A stretch of 64,000 nt of DNA from Cerioporus squamosus (GCA_022592435.1 JABYQS010000051.1:62001-126000); one strand, 5' to 3'; numbered from the stretch's first letter, positions 47,950 through 59,936 are shown. The notes: generated from the letters alone by a model not told the origin. Numbers and translations: made by a program.

Positions 47950-49458
47950 ATGTTCTCCTCCAGCATCCGCCGCGTCGCCGCGTTCCTCGCTGTTTACCTT
48001 TTCGTTGGCGTCATTGCGGTGCCGTTGGAGAGTTTCAACCAGACCCTGTCCTTCGAGCAGCGTGATTTAGCTGCTCGTGCGACTCCGGCCGCTCCGCACT
48101 TCGCTATCTACGCAGACCAGTATCAATCCGGGGTCACTGGACCCCCGGCTGCCTCGGCGGTCAAGGTGCGCACCAGTGCTACAAACTTACCTCGTGTGCT
48201 GTGATTGACTGAGTTGTGTAGGGCTTCAATGCCTTGTAAGTAGGCTTCGCGGGGCTGTCGCCTGCAGTCCGTCACGGCGGCTGACTCATGATCGTTCCAG
48301 TTACCTCTCATTCCTGCTTATTGCGGGAGCATGGGACAAAGCATATGAATGGACGACCCTCAGCGCCTCAGATCGCGCGACGATCAAGTCGCAGTATAAT
48401 GCTGCCGGCATTAAGCTCATGGTCGCCGCCTTCGGCTCCTCGGACGTGCCCACCTCGACTGGTCAGGACCCCGTGGCACTCGCCAACACCATCGCTGCTT
48501 GGGTCAAGCAATGGGGCCTGGATGGTGTCGACATCGATTATGAGGTACGCTCCCTGCTAGATCTGTTCTCTGGATGACGCCGAAGCCGCATCGCTACCAG
48601 GACTTCAACGCTATGGACGGCGGAACGGCCGAGAACTGGCTCATTTCCTTCACCAAGCAGCTTCGTTCCCAGTTGCCTGCTGGAGACTACATCATCACGC
48701 ATGCTCGTAAGGTTGCCGCCCTGTCGTAAGCTTAGACTTACTGATGATGGTCACCATATGCAGCTGTGGCCCCATGGTACCACTTCATCCTTGTGGAGCA
48801 GCCGAGTCGCGACTGACCGAGAACGCACAGGTTTACTCCTAGCCACTACCCTGGCGGGGGCTACCTTAAGGTTCACCAACAGGTCGGCAGCTTAATTGAT
48901 TGGGTTTGTATTCAGATCTCTTCTTCGCTTAGCAACGCGCTCATGTGTATACATTCATACAGTATAACGTGCAGTTCTACAATCGTGAGCACTCCGCCGC
49001 AAGCCGGCATTACTGCTTGACTGACATATGCAACAGAGGGCTCGACCGAGTATACTACCTGCTCTGGCCTCATTACGTCTTCATCTTCGACTTGGCCGCA
49101 GACAGCTCTCCTCCAGATCATCGCTTCCGGTGTTCCTGCTAGCAAGCTCGTCATCGGGAAGCCTATCACCACCGGCGATGCGAACAATGGGTATATGTCT
49201 GCATCCGACCTCGCTAGCTGCGTCGCGCAGGCGAAGAACAAGGGCTGGAGTAAGCCCGCTTCTGTACTGAGGCTTTCGAAGCAGAGCTGACAATCCTTGT
49301 CCTCTCTAACAGACGGCGGAGTCATGGGGTGGCAGGTACGTTCTTCTGTTACTCCGACAATCTCATGTGGCGATATGGCTGATCCGTTATCTTCATAGTA
49401 CCCGAATGGTGGCGCTTCCTGGATTCAGACCGTACGGGCGCAGTCCTGGCCAGTTTGA
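47950..49458 (+). CDS. Secreted GH18 chitinase 2 (intron-rich)
   Basis: Paralogue of GH18 gene 1. The signal peptide is RRVAAFLAVYLFVGVIAVPL. The barrel opens HFAIYADQYQSGVTGPPAAS, then LSFLLIAGAWDKAYEW and LMVAAFGSSDVPTSTGQD. The catalytic motif LDGVDIDYE is intact and its Glu ends an exon, as in gene 1 (donor GTACGC). Downstream are THAPVAPWFTP, YLKVHQQVGSLIDW, YNVQFYNQGST, LVIGKPITTGDANNGYMSAS and GGVMGWQYPNGGASW. The stop at 49458 follows AQSWPV. About 320 aa over nine or so exons, with introns at the same places as gene 1. This shows an old tandem duplication. No carbohydrate-binding module is attached. Confidence 0.92.
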
Positions 49459-51054
49459 ATGATGAGCGGCGCATCGATGGCCTCCTCGTCTGAAGGACCT
49501 GCTCTCGGTAGCTTCGCGCTCACTGGCAGGTGCGAGCGCACGACACGCTCGCCTCCTGATACACGTCCCAGGTTCCTGTACCTTTCTTATTCGTGGGGTT
49601 GTGGTATTACTGGTAGATGAGTTCACGAATCGGTTACGAGGTCTTCATGTATACAACAGTGGAATGAAAGCTGTACTATTATATTCACCTCGAACTAACC
49701 TCAAGACATGCTGCTCATCTCTCAATACTTATATGTCTACGAGCGATTTGCTGGCATCCACATGTATTCACCAGCCCCAGCATATTGCGACAGAACCTTA
49801 AATGGTATCTGAGCAAGCATTCAGATTACTGAACCCCGCAGTGTGCGCAATGCTTTGACCTCAACAGGATCATCTACTACCTTGGCGAGCCTCAAGCGTG
49901 CGAATTGCGATTCATTACAATCGTCGGCGGTCTTGTAACGTTCCACCGTGTCGACGAATGGCACTCGCACTTGACGGAAACTTCTCCCCCCTGCTAAGTA
50001 CCACTCACAACCTTGAGGCATAGTGCATGCATGGACTCTGCGCTTCGAGGATTGTCGGATGGTCGCAAATATTGGCGCCGTTCCTGCGGTGTCATGGTAC
50101 GTGCCGTCTCTTGCTACGACTCTTATGAACGACTGATGACAAACTGAAGAGCAGACAATGATCCTCACAGTGGCAATAGCTCACCTCCGCTTGCACGAGA
50201 ACGACGTCAAGTTGGAGGCTGCAAGAGGACTTCGAGTCACTTACCCGAAGTGCAAGGCTGCATACACGCCTCCCCCCCCCCCCCCCCCCCCCGCCAGGTA
50301 TATGCAGGCTAAGACGTGAGACCTTGAGAGCTTGCGATCGACCTCCGAGTTCGCCAGGTCCGACATGCATTGCATGCATAAGTATGCTTTCACAGGCCTA
50401 GGCCTTCGATGCGTTCATGAAGCGGCAAGCCCCTTGGGCTCAAGTCCGCTCTGTAGGTGACTTGCTGCAAGTATCGCCTCACTCTCACGCAAGGCTATGA
50501 CTAGATGACAGGACTGATTGCTGGACTTAGCATGGTGGTAGCCAAGAGTTGCTAGGTAGCCTCGAAGCTCGAAGTGACATATTAGCACTTGCATCCGGGC
50601 TACCAAGTGCAAGCCATCCCGCTCAAGCTCCGTCACCGCCGGAGCTTATGCATTGCTAGCGTCGTCGCAGGACAAATCCCGTCAAAGAATAGCGTCCCTG
50701 AATTGTCCTCCGTCGCTCGCCATCAGGGAAATTTGTGGGCGTTCGACCACAACGCCTCCTGAGATAGCTGAGATGGCGCACCGCCCATCAGAAGCACGCT
50801 TCAAGACTTCTTCACTCACTCTCTCGCTACACAATATTGTTCCTCCGAGGCTGAGTTGGGTTAGTCCAGGCAACATTGCACAGGTTCAGAGGATCCGGAA
50901 GGTCTGCGTTGCGGATGAATACGCCGCAGGACATCTGGCTATCACTGACCTACTACACGGTATATAGCGGCGATGTCGGTGGCGATGGCTTCTGTCAACT
51001 CCGGCGCACTGTCGATCGTCCCCTGCGGACACGGACACAGACACAAGCTTTGCC
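49459..51054. other. Gene-poor gap with a poly-C run
   Basis: 1.6 kb between chitinase 2 and the DUF6533 gene. It includes an uninterrupted run of 21 C at 50272-50292. No coding signal is convincing. Confidence 0.6.
50272..50292. repeat. Mononucleotide run, 21 C
   Basis: A single C homopolymer flanked by CACGCCT and GCCAGG. Its length is prone to assembly error and slippage. Confidence 0.9.
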
Positions 51055-52890
51055 ATGGATGCGGAGGCCGCTCAGCTTGTCTTGATTTACGACGCAGCGT
51101 GAGTGCCCCTCATGCTACCGAAGCGTCCCTTGCCACTGAACTAGAGCTTCCCTTTCTAGCGCTGCGAATCTCTACTGGACGAGCAGTGCATTGGGTGAGT
51201 ATGTGCGGCTTCTTGATTGTGTTCAATCCCTGATCGTTGGATGAGCAGCGATTCTTGCATACGACTACCTGTTGACGTTCCCGCGTGAGGTCCGCTTCGT
51301 GTGGAGCCGCAAGTTCTCGCCAGCAACGGTCCTGTTTGTCCTCAATCGTTACATAATCCTCCTGCTCTACTTCGTCGACCTGATTACATTGTTTCCTATC
51401 ATACCTTCGGTACGTGAGCAAGTTCTCGTCGAATTGCTTTCACTGACTGGGCTGTGTACTAGACGTATGCTTCTCGTGCGATGTCTCTCGCGCCGTCAGT
51501 TGCTAATGCTTCCGCAGATGTCAAGGCGTCGGGAAGTTTATCGTGGTTCTGGAGATATTTCCATACATCATATGGGCAGGTATGTACCTACTAACTCTAC
51601 AATCGAGCTCATCTGACGCGTCCTTAGCGTTCTCCGGTCTGCGGACGTACGCACTGAGCCAGCGGAACACCTTCATCGGCTTGTTCGTTGCCTTTCTGTC
51701 GTTGGTACCGGCGGGCATCAATGCCGTGAGTGTAGCCCACATCATGCCCGTTCGGTCCGTGGCCAAATATGACCCAGTACTTCCTGTCAACGTTCACGTT
51801 CGTGAACCTGGATCCTCCTTCAAACTGCACAGCATTTTCGGACATCACGGCAGATCTCAGCAAAACGTATGATTGTGACCTATACAGTGTGCCGTACTGA
51901 AGCTGACTGTGGCCCCTCCGTAGGTGTACGTTGTCTGAAATCCCACCTGCGGTGCGATGATAAGCGGAGCTGACACTACGACCGCCGCAGTAACGATCGT
52001 CTCGCGCACATCCCTGATCGCTGCAGACGTGTTCGTAATAGCCGTCACTTGGTGGAGCACCTATGGGATCCGGAAGCTTTCTAGACACGCGCGGCTCGGC
52101 ACTTCGTTTGGAACGCTGCTAATGAGGGACGGTGAGTAATACTCCTTGAGACTGTCGCATCCGCCGGCTCACCGCATTCGTTCTCTATAGGAACGATATA
52201 CTTCATGTCAGCGCTCAATGTCGTGCTTGAATGACTTTGCAATGCTGACATGACCACAGCGTCTTGCTCGCGATGAATGTCGTCCACATGACGCTGAACA
52301 CCGTCAAGGTGGGTCACCGTATGATCTATGTTGGTTTATTAGCGTGCTGATCGCATTGCAATCCGCTGTAGCCCAACAATGTCGTTCAGCAAGCAAGCTA
52401 TGTAACGATCCTGGAGAATCCGTATGCACTCGCACATGCGTCTACTGCGCAGACGGCGAAACTGACCTAACACTACGTTCCATCGCTCAGCATAGCCTCC
52501 GTCCTCATCTCGCGGTTCATCCTGAACCTCCGTGAGGTCGACCAGCTAGGCCCCGGGGGCACTTCCTTCGACAGCGCCCTTCCGTCCTTCGTCGACTCGC
52601 GCAAACAGGAAGGGACACTGCGCTTTGCGTCACGCAGTTTCGCTGACGAGTTCTCCGCGCCTCTTGGTTTCGGGTACGAGGACGGGGAGGACGAGGACAT
52701 CGACACCGACGTGCTCCACGGCAGCGAGCTCGACGACGGCATAACGGGGAGAGCGAGCCGGGGAGAGGTCGAGTTGAAGGAGACTGTGATGACGTCGCCG
52801 ACGTCCTTGACTGGCTTGACTCTGGTTTCGGTGCAAGGCTGCAGCTCGTCCGCGCCGGCATCTCCTTCGGATCTGCATGCCATATCATAA
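51055..52890 (+). CDS. DUF6533-family multi-pass membrane protein
   Basis: Basidiomycete-expanded integral membrane family of unknown function, with receptor-like seven-helix layout. The start MDAEAAQLVLIYDAA is spliced to ANLYWTSSALG and AILAYDYLLTFPREV. The family motif continues RFVWSRKFSPATVLFVLNRY. Later helices include FIVVLEIFPYIIWA, LRTYALSQRNTFIGLFVAFL and TSLIAADVFVIAVTWW, then a spliced DGTIYFIVLLAMNV and VLISRFILNLREVDQ, a typical family ending. The cytosolic tail is acidic (YEDGEDEDIDTDVLHGSELD). Most introns are clear GT..AG of about 50 nt. Two junctions are doubtful: 51467-51550 needs a 23-nt intron or an AAG acceptor, and 51866-51965 has competing frames with stops. It may therefore be a mildly damaged copy. 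Confidence 0.78.
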
Positions 52891-53455
52891 CTTCTGAGTC
52901 TTCTGTCCGCATAATCATTGTACAACAGTTTCATCAACAGGATAGACACGTCGGGCGACGATATCTCGGTGAACGGTCTCGACTCTCAGACTCTACAGTG
53001 AACCGTATGTTTGTCAGGGAGTGCGCTCTATCAAGTCCTCCGACAAATTCCGTATGAGAAGCTTCCGGAGCGCAGATGTGTCTATATCATATACAGTATA
53101 AAATTACATGGTGTACCAGATGCAGGAGCCGAGAGACCGTGAACAGAGCGGAACAGAGCACGACACGGGGTAAGAAAGATGAACCTACGACGGACTGGGT
53201 CGTATGAAGATGACAGAAAGAGAAGGAGAAGGAGACCAAAGATGAGGGGGATGTTTGGAGAAGATGGTATGGACTATGCGTATATCCTACGTGCAGCAGA
53301 CTGGAGTGGCGGGCAATGAGCGTGAGTGGGTGGACGAGGGTATGCTATGGGCGGAGAGATCCGAGGTGAATGGGCAGACAGCAGCGCGCGAAAATAGTAC
53401 AGCGAAGGAGATGAAACCTGGGACTGGTAGAAATGCAGGGGCAGCAAGCGGTTCT
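52891..53455. other. Convergent 3' gap
   Basis: 0.56 kb between two convergent genes. It has an A/T-rich patch near 53085-53115 suitable for polyadenylation and a purine-rich strip at 53205-53250. No gene seen. Confidence 0.6.
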
Positions 53456-54673
53456 TTAACTCATGAGACGCTCGCCCCACACTAACCGCTGTCTGTGCGC
53501 GCGAACTGCTCCGCGGAGGGTTATGTATGCGATCCAGATACATGCGCAGAGTACGAGTGCGAACACGGTGCGCTGGGCATCGTCCGATGAGTACACATGC
53601 ATGTGGGGAGCAGGCAGGATGCTGACTTACGACAAGTGCCTTCCATCTCTTGCTTACAGGAGCGTTGGGCGTGAATATGATAGTACGGAGCCGTTGTGAC
53701 ACAGGCGTGTTGAGCCATTCCAGAGAAGCCATAAGCTCTTGTGCCTAAGCAAGATATACGTCAGCAAGCGCTCCCTGCCGAAGGGACACGAAGAAGCTCA
53801 CCTTTTCTCGACCACGGTCGTACACTTTGCGTATATCACGGATCTGGGAACCGACTTCAGGTAGCTGTTCCTCGAGTTCGACAAGAACAGCCAAGTCTTC
53901 GTCCAGGGTGTCCCTGACGTGGGGCACTGTATCCTTCAGGGAGAACTCTGTTCGGTCGCGGGTTTGCTGTAGATGGCAGCGTCAGCGAGCCGCTGGGATC
54001 GTGAGTGGGTCATCACGCACCTGAATGCCAGTGAAGGCCTCATGAAGGAGGTTTTCGATTGCCCTTGAGTTGCTGAGGTCGAGTGCGAGCTTGCCCTGTT
54101 ATACGGCGTAAGTCGCGGGGCCTTCCGTGCTGACGTGCGGCATATGATTGTGGCGAGCCCGGAAGTAATTCAGCAGTGAACTTTATGTACACATAACGGG
54201 ACCGCGTCTGCCCCCATGTGGAGTTCTCCATGACCTAACGTTCCATACACTCCCATGCCATCCGCATCTGACTGCGCGTGAGACGCATGTGATTGTGCCA
54301 TTGGCCAAACTCAAAGCATGCAGACGCCAAGTAGGCTGGACAACGCCGCCAAGCGACAGACAGATGGAGCAGGCTTGGCGGCGGAGGCAATGCCAAACAG
54401 GAGGGATGGGTGAGGAGAAAGGGAGGACTACTGACCTCGAGCTCTTTGATTTGTCGCTCGTAGCATGACGCACGTTTCGACGCGGACTCAAGAGCTGAGC
54501 ATAGGTGTCTATAGAAGAGCTACTCAGGTCGCCCGCACATGCATATATGCAGACCTTTAGACATACCGTGGCTCCCAGCTCGGGGTCTCCTCCCTCTCCT
54601 GCAAGCTGCCTAGGTCGCTACTCTCGTGAAGGTGACTCGGACCTGGATCCTCGAAAGTAGAGATGGAGGACAT
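53456..54673 (-). CDS. Small coiled-coil protein with C-terminal membrane anchor, function unknown
   Basis: Not recognised as a named gene. Six exons can be joined: MSSISTFEDPGPSHLHES; ALESASKRASCYERQIKELE; GKLALDLSNSRAIENLLHEA to TGIQ; QTRDRTEFSLKDTVPHVRDT to KVYDRGREK; AQELMASLEWLNTPVSQRLR to SKRWKAL; and a last exon starting RTVFALVLCACIWIAYITLR and ending GERLMS-stop at 53456. The middle is helical with heptad spacing. The last exon has one hydrophobic helix followed by Arg residues, as in a tail-anchored or type II protein. All introns are GT..AG of 50-130 nt, which makes a real gene likely although no domain matched. It is head-to-head with the NTF2-like gene, with 314 bp between start codons. 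Confidence 0.75.
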
Positions 54674-54987
54674 GTCAAGGCCGACAATCGAGAGATGTGT
54701 GCTGACACAATGCGGATGCACGAAGGAGAAAGGACGAAAGAAAAGGGGGAAGAGGAGAAGGAGAAGAGGAAAGAAGAGGCGGGAGGAGGAGTCGCTCGTG
54801 GACGGGATGCATGGTCTTTATATCGACGACGCGAGACGCGGGATTCAATTAAGCAGACACCAAGTACGTAAATCCCACGTGTGCGCGAACGGCCCGGCGT
54901 CTGGCGATCGACGCGAGCCACAGATCTTCATCCGGGTCAGTGAGTGCCACCGATCTCGCCTCCTCCCTTCTCCACTCAGCAGTGATC
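54674..54987. promoter_or_regulatory. Divergent promoter with long purine tract
   Basis: 314 bp between two start codons. A nearly pure A/G tract runs from about 54722 to 54790 on the plus strand, followed by a TATA-like TTTATATC at 54817-54824, about 165 bp before the NTF2-like start. Confidence 0.5.
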
Positions 54988-55589
54988 ATGGCCACCCGTG
55001 AGCAGCTCCTCAAGTCTGCACAGGCCCTCTGCGACGCCTTCGCTGCCAAAGCCGACATCCAGACGCTGCTGTCACACTTTTCTACCACCCATCAGATTTC
55101 TGCGTTCGAGCACGGCCTGCCAGCCCTCGCACCTTTTCTCGGCCGTACATTCTCAGGTCGCGACGGTGCTAATTCCGTCGCCTCCTACTTTCAGCTCCTC
55201 CAGCAGTACCTAACGTACGACGGCATGTCCTTTGGCACGTGGGTCGTCGACGCGGAGGCCCAGCGCGTCTCCGTAAAGGGCCGCGCCAAGTTCACATGGA
55301 CGGAGGGCGAGGGCAACGGTCAGTCGTGGGACGAGCAGTTTGCGTACATCCTCGACTTCGATCAGGACGCGAAGGTCACGGACTACCAAGTCTGGGCCGA
55401 CTCTGGCGCGGCCTACCTCGCTCGTCGCGGCGAGCTCAACAAAGTGATCGAGAGCAGCAAGGTGCGTGCTTGACTCGTCCTGTGGCGCAGGCCGAGAAGA
55501 TCGAGGGCTCAGGAACGCCTTTCGTGTTCTCTCAGACTGACCCTCCTGTCTCGGGGGACGATACAAACGATCGCACTGTCTCTCGATGA
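54988..55589 (+). CDS. SnoaL/NTF2-like small protein
   Basis: Cone-shaped alpha+beta fold of the SnoaL/NTF2 superfamily, a scaffold used by many small enzymes and binding proteins. The substrate is unknown. The start MATREQLLKSAQALCDAFAA gives the first helix. The barrel shows HFSTTHQISAFEHGLPAL, RDGANSVASYFQLLQQYLTY, VSVKGRAKFTWTEGEGNG and QSWDEQFAYILDFDQDAKVT, closing DYQVWADSGAAYLARRGEL. The reading frame stops at 55473 (SSKVRA). A 29-nt intron with good ends (55462-55490, GTGCGT..GCAG) would instead add AEKIEGSGTPFVF and continue to the stop at 55589. I give the longer form. The length (about 160 or 185 aa) suits the family either way. Confidence 0.8.
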
Positions 55590-56930
55590 AGCATTGCGGA
55601 AGGACTCGGGAGACATGGAACCCAGCTGAACTATATCCTTACCTGTAAGATCATGTTCTATCTATAACTGAGTTGTACTCGTCAAGGCGACCACAGCGCG
55701 TAGCCACACTTCCGGGTCTGTCAAGAACTGCCGATACTTATCGTCGCAAAGTCACCGGTCCAAGCAGGTCGGGCCGGACACCCATGTCTCCTGCATATTG
55801 ATCTTCTGCAGAGCATATCATCCGATGCTGGCCGTTCGTGCTTCGTGCCGCAGAGCAGCGGTACGCCGGAAGATTTCTGGGACCATTGCCGAGCGGCTTT
55901 GGATGGATGGAACCTTCGCTCAACTGACGTTGGACTTTACAGGAACTCCAGAGGACCTCAGCTGACCTAGCAGCCATTTCTTGGCCCGGAACTTGGAGCA
56001 TGCACGAGTCGAGTCCGTTGAGTAGCCTCGCGCTGCGTCGATGTGCGTTCTTCACTGGGCAATCATGCGCGAATGTTTACCTCCGGTAAGGTTCGTCTCC
56101 TCGTGGCACACATGTTGTGTTATTATGTCATGACGGTTGTGTAGATCATCATCCAGGCGAAGCTCGAACATCTTCCGTCGCTAGCCAGACACGCTCTCGA
56201 GCATTAGCGCAGGAATAACAGGGAATAACCTTCTCGATTGTACGTGCCATTCCGCCTCGGGACCGACGTCGTCACTCGTGGGCATGAAAAGCCGGGGCAA
56301 GCTCAAGCTCAAGGTTCGCCGAGTGGCATGTGCTGTAAGCGAAGTACTGTAAGTACTGCATGTGTTCACAGTACGTATGATCATGCGGCTGAACTCATCA
56401 ATTCGCTGAGCCCCCCCATTAGAGACCAGGAACTACTTACGGGAACAACGCAGATGGCCCATCGCGACCGTTGCAGTCGACACCGACTTACGCAGGAGTG
56501 TTCGCGATTCAGCCTGAGTGACCGCGGACTGTGCAGTACTTACATCTACTATCAATACAGTTCTGCGTTGCACCTGGTCATCTATTGACGTGCCCACCGT
56601 CGCGTCGATGGCATCTGAGAGCGCAGTAGGTCCTCGTGGAACATGATGGTCGATATCGTAGTATGAAGTTGCAGTTGGGCGATGGTTGTCGTCGCGTGAT
56701 ACAATGTTCGTTGTACCACGGTCATGCTGCAGTAAGCGAAGAGGCTGACGGAGATGCAGATATCACTGAACGAAGGCATGACCGACTAACAGGCAGCCCC
56801 CTCTGGGCTGTCCACCTAGGAGGAAGTTCCAGAGTTTGCTGAGCCGCTAGCGTCGAACTGTCTACCTGCTTCTCGGAGCAGTTGCGCGGGTCAGCCCCGG
56901 CTGTATGGTGGCATGCATCACACATGGATA
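55590..56930. other. Intergenic region left of the inverted repeat
   Basis: 1.3 kb without a supported gene. Short ORFs overlap on both strands. The end at 56930 is where similarity to the right arm of the inverted repeat begins. Confidence 0.55.
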
Positions 56931-58309
56931 TGACCCCGAGAAATTACTCCATTACGTTACTATCGCTACACATTATGATACATCGTGTCGTAGGTCATGA
57001 GGAGACGTCTCCTAGCCGCATGAATGAGTGAAGTCTTCGTCGTGAATTGTCATCACACCGGTCGACGGGGATGTGGCAGTTCGAGTCTTCTACTGGAAGG
57101 AGGTGCCCTTGGCGGCCTTGACCCAGGCGGCGTCAGCGTCGGGGAACTGGAACGCCATCACACCTGCGCTCCAGCCCTTGGCCTTCGCCTGGTCGACGCA
57201 CGTGCCGAGCGTCGCCGGGTCGATGAACCCGTTCGTCGCGTCGGCAGCCGTGCCGGGCTTGCCAATGACGAGCTTGTTGAGGTCGACGCCGTTGGCCGCG
57301 ATCTCGAACACGGACGAGCCAGGGAAGGCACCGCCAGACGTGTTCAGGAGACCCTCGCAGTCCGTGTAGAGGCCCTGGTTGTAGAACTGGATGTTGTACT
57401 GAGGGTGTGTCAGCGTGGAGCCGTCAGATCTGACCCGGACGAGAGCGGACGCACCCAGTCGATGAGCTGGCCAACGTTCTTGTTGACCGTCAGGTACGCG
57501 CCAGCAGCGAACTGCTGGTTCGGCGACAGCCACGGGGCGAGCGGCGCGTGCGTCAGGAGGAACTGGCCCTGCGGCAGCGTCTGGCGAAGCGTCTGCGTGA
57601 ACGTCGTCACCCACGCCTCGGCCGCGCCGTCGCCCTTGTTCATCGCCTCCAGGTCCTCGTAGTCGACGTCGATGCCGTCCAGCGCGTTCGCGGTCACGAA
57701 CTGCGCCATCGTGTTCGCCGTCGCGACAGGGTCCGCGCCCTGCGTCGTCGGCTTGTCCGTCTCGCCGAACGCAGAGACGATGATGTTGATGCCCGCCGAC
57801 GCGTACTCCGCCTTCTTGGCCGCACGCTGGTCGGCGGGGAGCGCGGCGAACGCGCCAGCCTGGTCGAGCGCGCCGTTGAGCGTCAGAAACGACAGCGCAA
57901 CGACGTTGTAGCCCTGTGGGAGAGCTCCGTCAGTGACCGTCGACAGTCGGCGCATCCAAGCAGCAGACACTCACCGCAAGCTGGGCAGCAGGAGGCAGCA
58001 CATCGGCGGACACAAACTTGTCCGTGTAGATGACGAATGCCGGGCTCGGTGCCGTAGCACGCGACACCAGCGGCGAGACGTTGTTGTGGACCGGAGCAGC
58101 AAGAACGCTGCTCACGGACGCCAGCGCCAGCGCGGCAGAGACGGAAGAGATCATGCGGGTGAAGGAGAACATCTCTGGGACGTTAAACAAAGAAAAAAGG
58201 GCGTGGATGTAAAAAAAGCCGACTAGCGGACTTGAGAAATGTGAAGACGAAAGTAAGTAACGAAAGCGGGGGTGAGGTGCTCCAGCACCCCGCAGCTTAC
58301 CTTATATAC
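56931..58309 (-). repeat. Left arm of large inverted repeat (chitinase 3)
   Basis: About 1.38 kb that is the near-exact reverse complement of 59802-61176. It includes promoter from the TATA box, 5' UTR, the whole gene with both introns, and about 160 bp past the stop. Differences found by eye are few: a TATA-side G, one extra T in a 5'-UTR homopolymer, a CT/CTCT and a T/C in intron 2, five synonymous coding changes and a few 3' changes. Confidence 0.95.
57090..58172 (-). CDS. Secreted GH18 chitinase 3 (inverted duplicate of chitinase 4)
   Basis: Small extracellular chitinase, about 320 aa. The signal peptide is RMISSVSAALALASVSSVLA, with cleavage before APV. The core opens FVIYTDKFVSADVLPPAAQL, then GYNVVALSFLTLNGALDQAG and IIVSAFGETDKPTTQGADPV. 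The intact catalytic motif is LDGIDVDYE. After it come THAPLAPWLSPNQQFAAGAY, YNIQFYNQG, KLVIGKPGTAADATNGFIDP and GWSAGVMAFQFPDADAAW. Only two introns are present (after QLA and after LIDW). The intron after the catalytic Glu found in chitinases 1 and 2 is absent. Its protein is the same as that of chitinase 4 as far as I can compare; the coding differences I found are all synonymous. Confidence 0.93.
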
Positions 58310-59936
58310 TCGCAATGTTGGACTCCGGGCAATGCTGGATATCCATATGTCCGAAGGGCGTACCGCTCGCTGTGTGCTGTAGCAGGAGACGGACATCAGG
58401 CATAGCCATCGCAGAGTCTGCAAGCGCCGCGACGAGCTGATGGTTGATGTGTCCCTCCGCCGTCGCCATTCCAGGCCTGTGTGCGCCATGGTCCATAGTT
58501 GGCATGGTAGAGGTGCAGTGTCGCATAGGGTGAATTGTCTGCAGAGCTCATAGCCTCACATCGCCTCATAGTTGACAATTCGGATAGTTGGGGCCGATTC
58601 GATGGCCACTGTCGTCTGAAGTCTCCCACCATTAACAACCACAGCACCTGTTGCATCATCACCCTGACAGAATCATCGCTGTCAGTGCAAGGACAGACAG
58701 CGGTGAGACGATGCCGGACCAGGCGGCCGGACCCCGGTGTTGTTGAAGTCGACCCGCGCACACCGACTTTCCGAGTTACTGCCATTCAGACTTGAGAACC
58801 GCCCTTGTCACGAGATCAGACGAACGCGGGGTCACTCACGAGTGATATCGTTTTGATGGACGGAGTCGGGCGGACGAGAGGAGGGCAAGCAGGGGCAACT
58901 TCATGAGCTGAGCGAGCGTCTATGTACGCGTATCCACGAAGATGGCATCGCCACAAGCTTCCTTGCCAGCTCGCCGCTCCCTCCTCCAGGCTCCTCCTCT
59001 GCTGCTAGCGTATCAGTGGCGTGCTTCACTCGATCCACAGAAACCGTACACTATCGAGCCTCGACAGCTGAGGAAGTGGAGACTAATGGTATAGTGATCG
59101 TAACTCTGTAGTATGTAATTGTCATTTAACTCAACCACGCCTCGTCGTCAGATCTAGATCGGTTGAGTCGTTACTCTCACTGATCATTCCGCATTCATCC
59201 GGATCCACGGCCCCTGCGGAACTTCAGTACAGGTTTGACACGTTGGTATCAAGTGCTGACCTCGATACAGTTACGTATATCAACCAGTTACCGCGAGACG
59301 CACCAAGATGCGCTCATCATTGAAACGATCTAGTCACTCCCGTCGAAGGCGTCAAGTCCACCGGAGCCCATGGCGCTACGCGAAGCGGCAGGACGGTATA
59401 ATGTTAGTTCACGACTGGTACTGGCAGTCAAGATATGGACTCTCGAGGGAAGTACAAGGTATAGCGCACTTCCTGCAGGCTCGTTTTGCCGGCGGCGGGC
59501 AACACTCTCTACTACATCATGCAAGATTGTTTCGGCCGTCACGGGCGCGAGATGAGCATGGCATCGGATGCTCCTCTCGCTCTCGTGTTTCAGCCAGCGA
59601 TGGAAGTTGCCTGGACTTTGTGGCCCGTGTGGGCAGGTGGATCCCGGCACGGCGCCGCCTTGAAACCTAACACTCATGACGACCACACGGATCCCGACGG
59701 ATTAATGCTGTAACGCCCGCTGCTCACAGCCCCGTGCGGAGATACTGAGGACTTTCGTTGATGGGGTGCATTGGTAGTATATCCCGTATGCGACACCTGA
59801 GGTATATAAGTAAGCTGCGGGGTGCTGGAGCACCTCACCCCCGCTTTCGTTACTTACTTTCGTCTTCACATTTCTCAAGTCCGCTAGTCGGCTTTTTTAC
59901 ATCCACGCCCTTTTTTCTTTGTTTAACGTCCCAGAG
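58173..59936. promoter_or_regulatory. Spacer and divergent promoters between chitinases 3 and 4
   Basis: The start codons face away from each other across about 1.76 kb. The outer 130 bp on each side belong to the repeat arms and hold matching TATATAAG boxes (58301-58308 minus strand; 59803-59810 plus strand) and a long T-rich 5' UTR. The central 1.49 kb (58310-59801) is unique. It has several short ORFs that I cannot support as genes. Confidence 0.65.

Noticed and set aside
59308..59670. Gene in the spacer of the chitinase palindrome
   Set aside because: Overlapping ORFs on both strands of similar size, no domain, no signal and no splice support.
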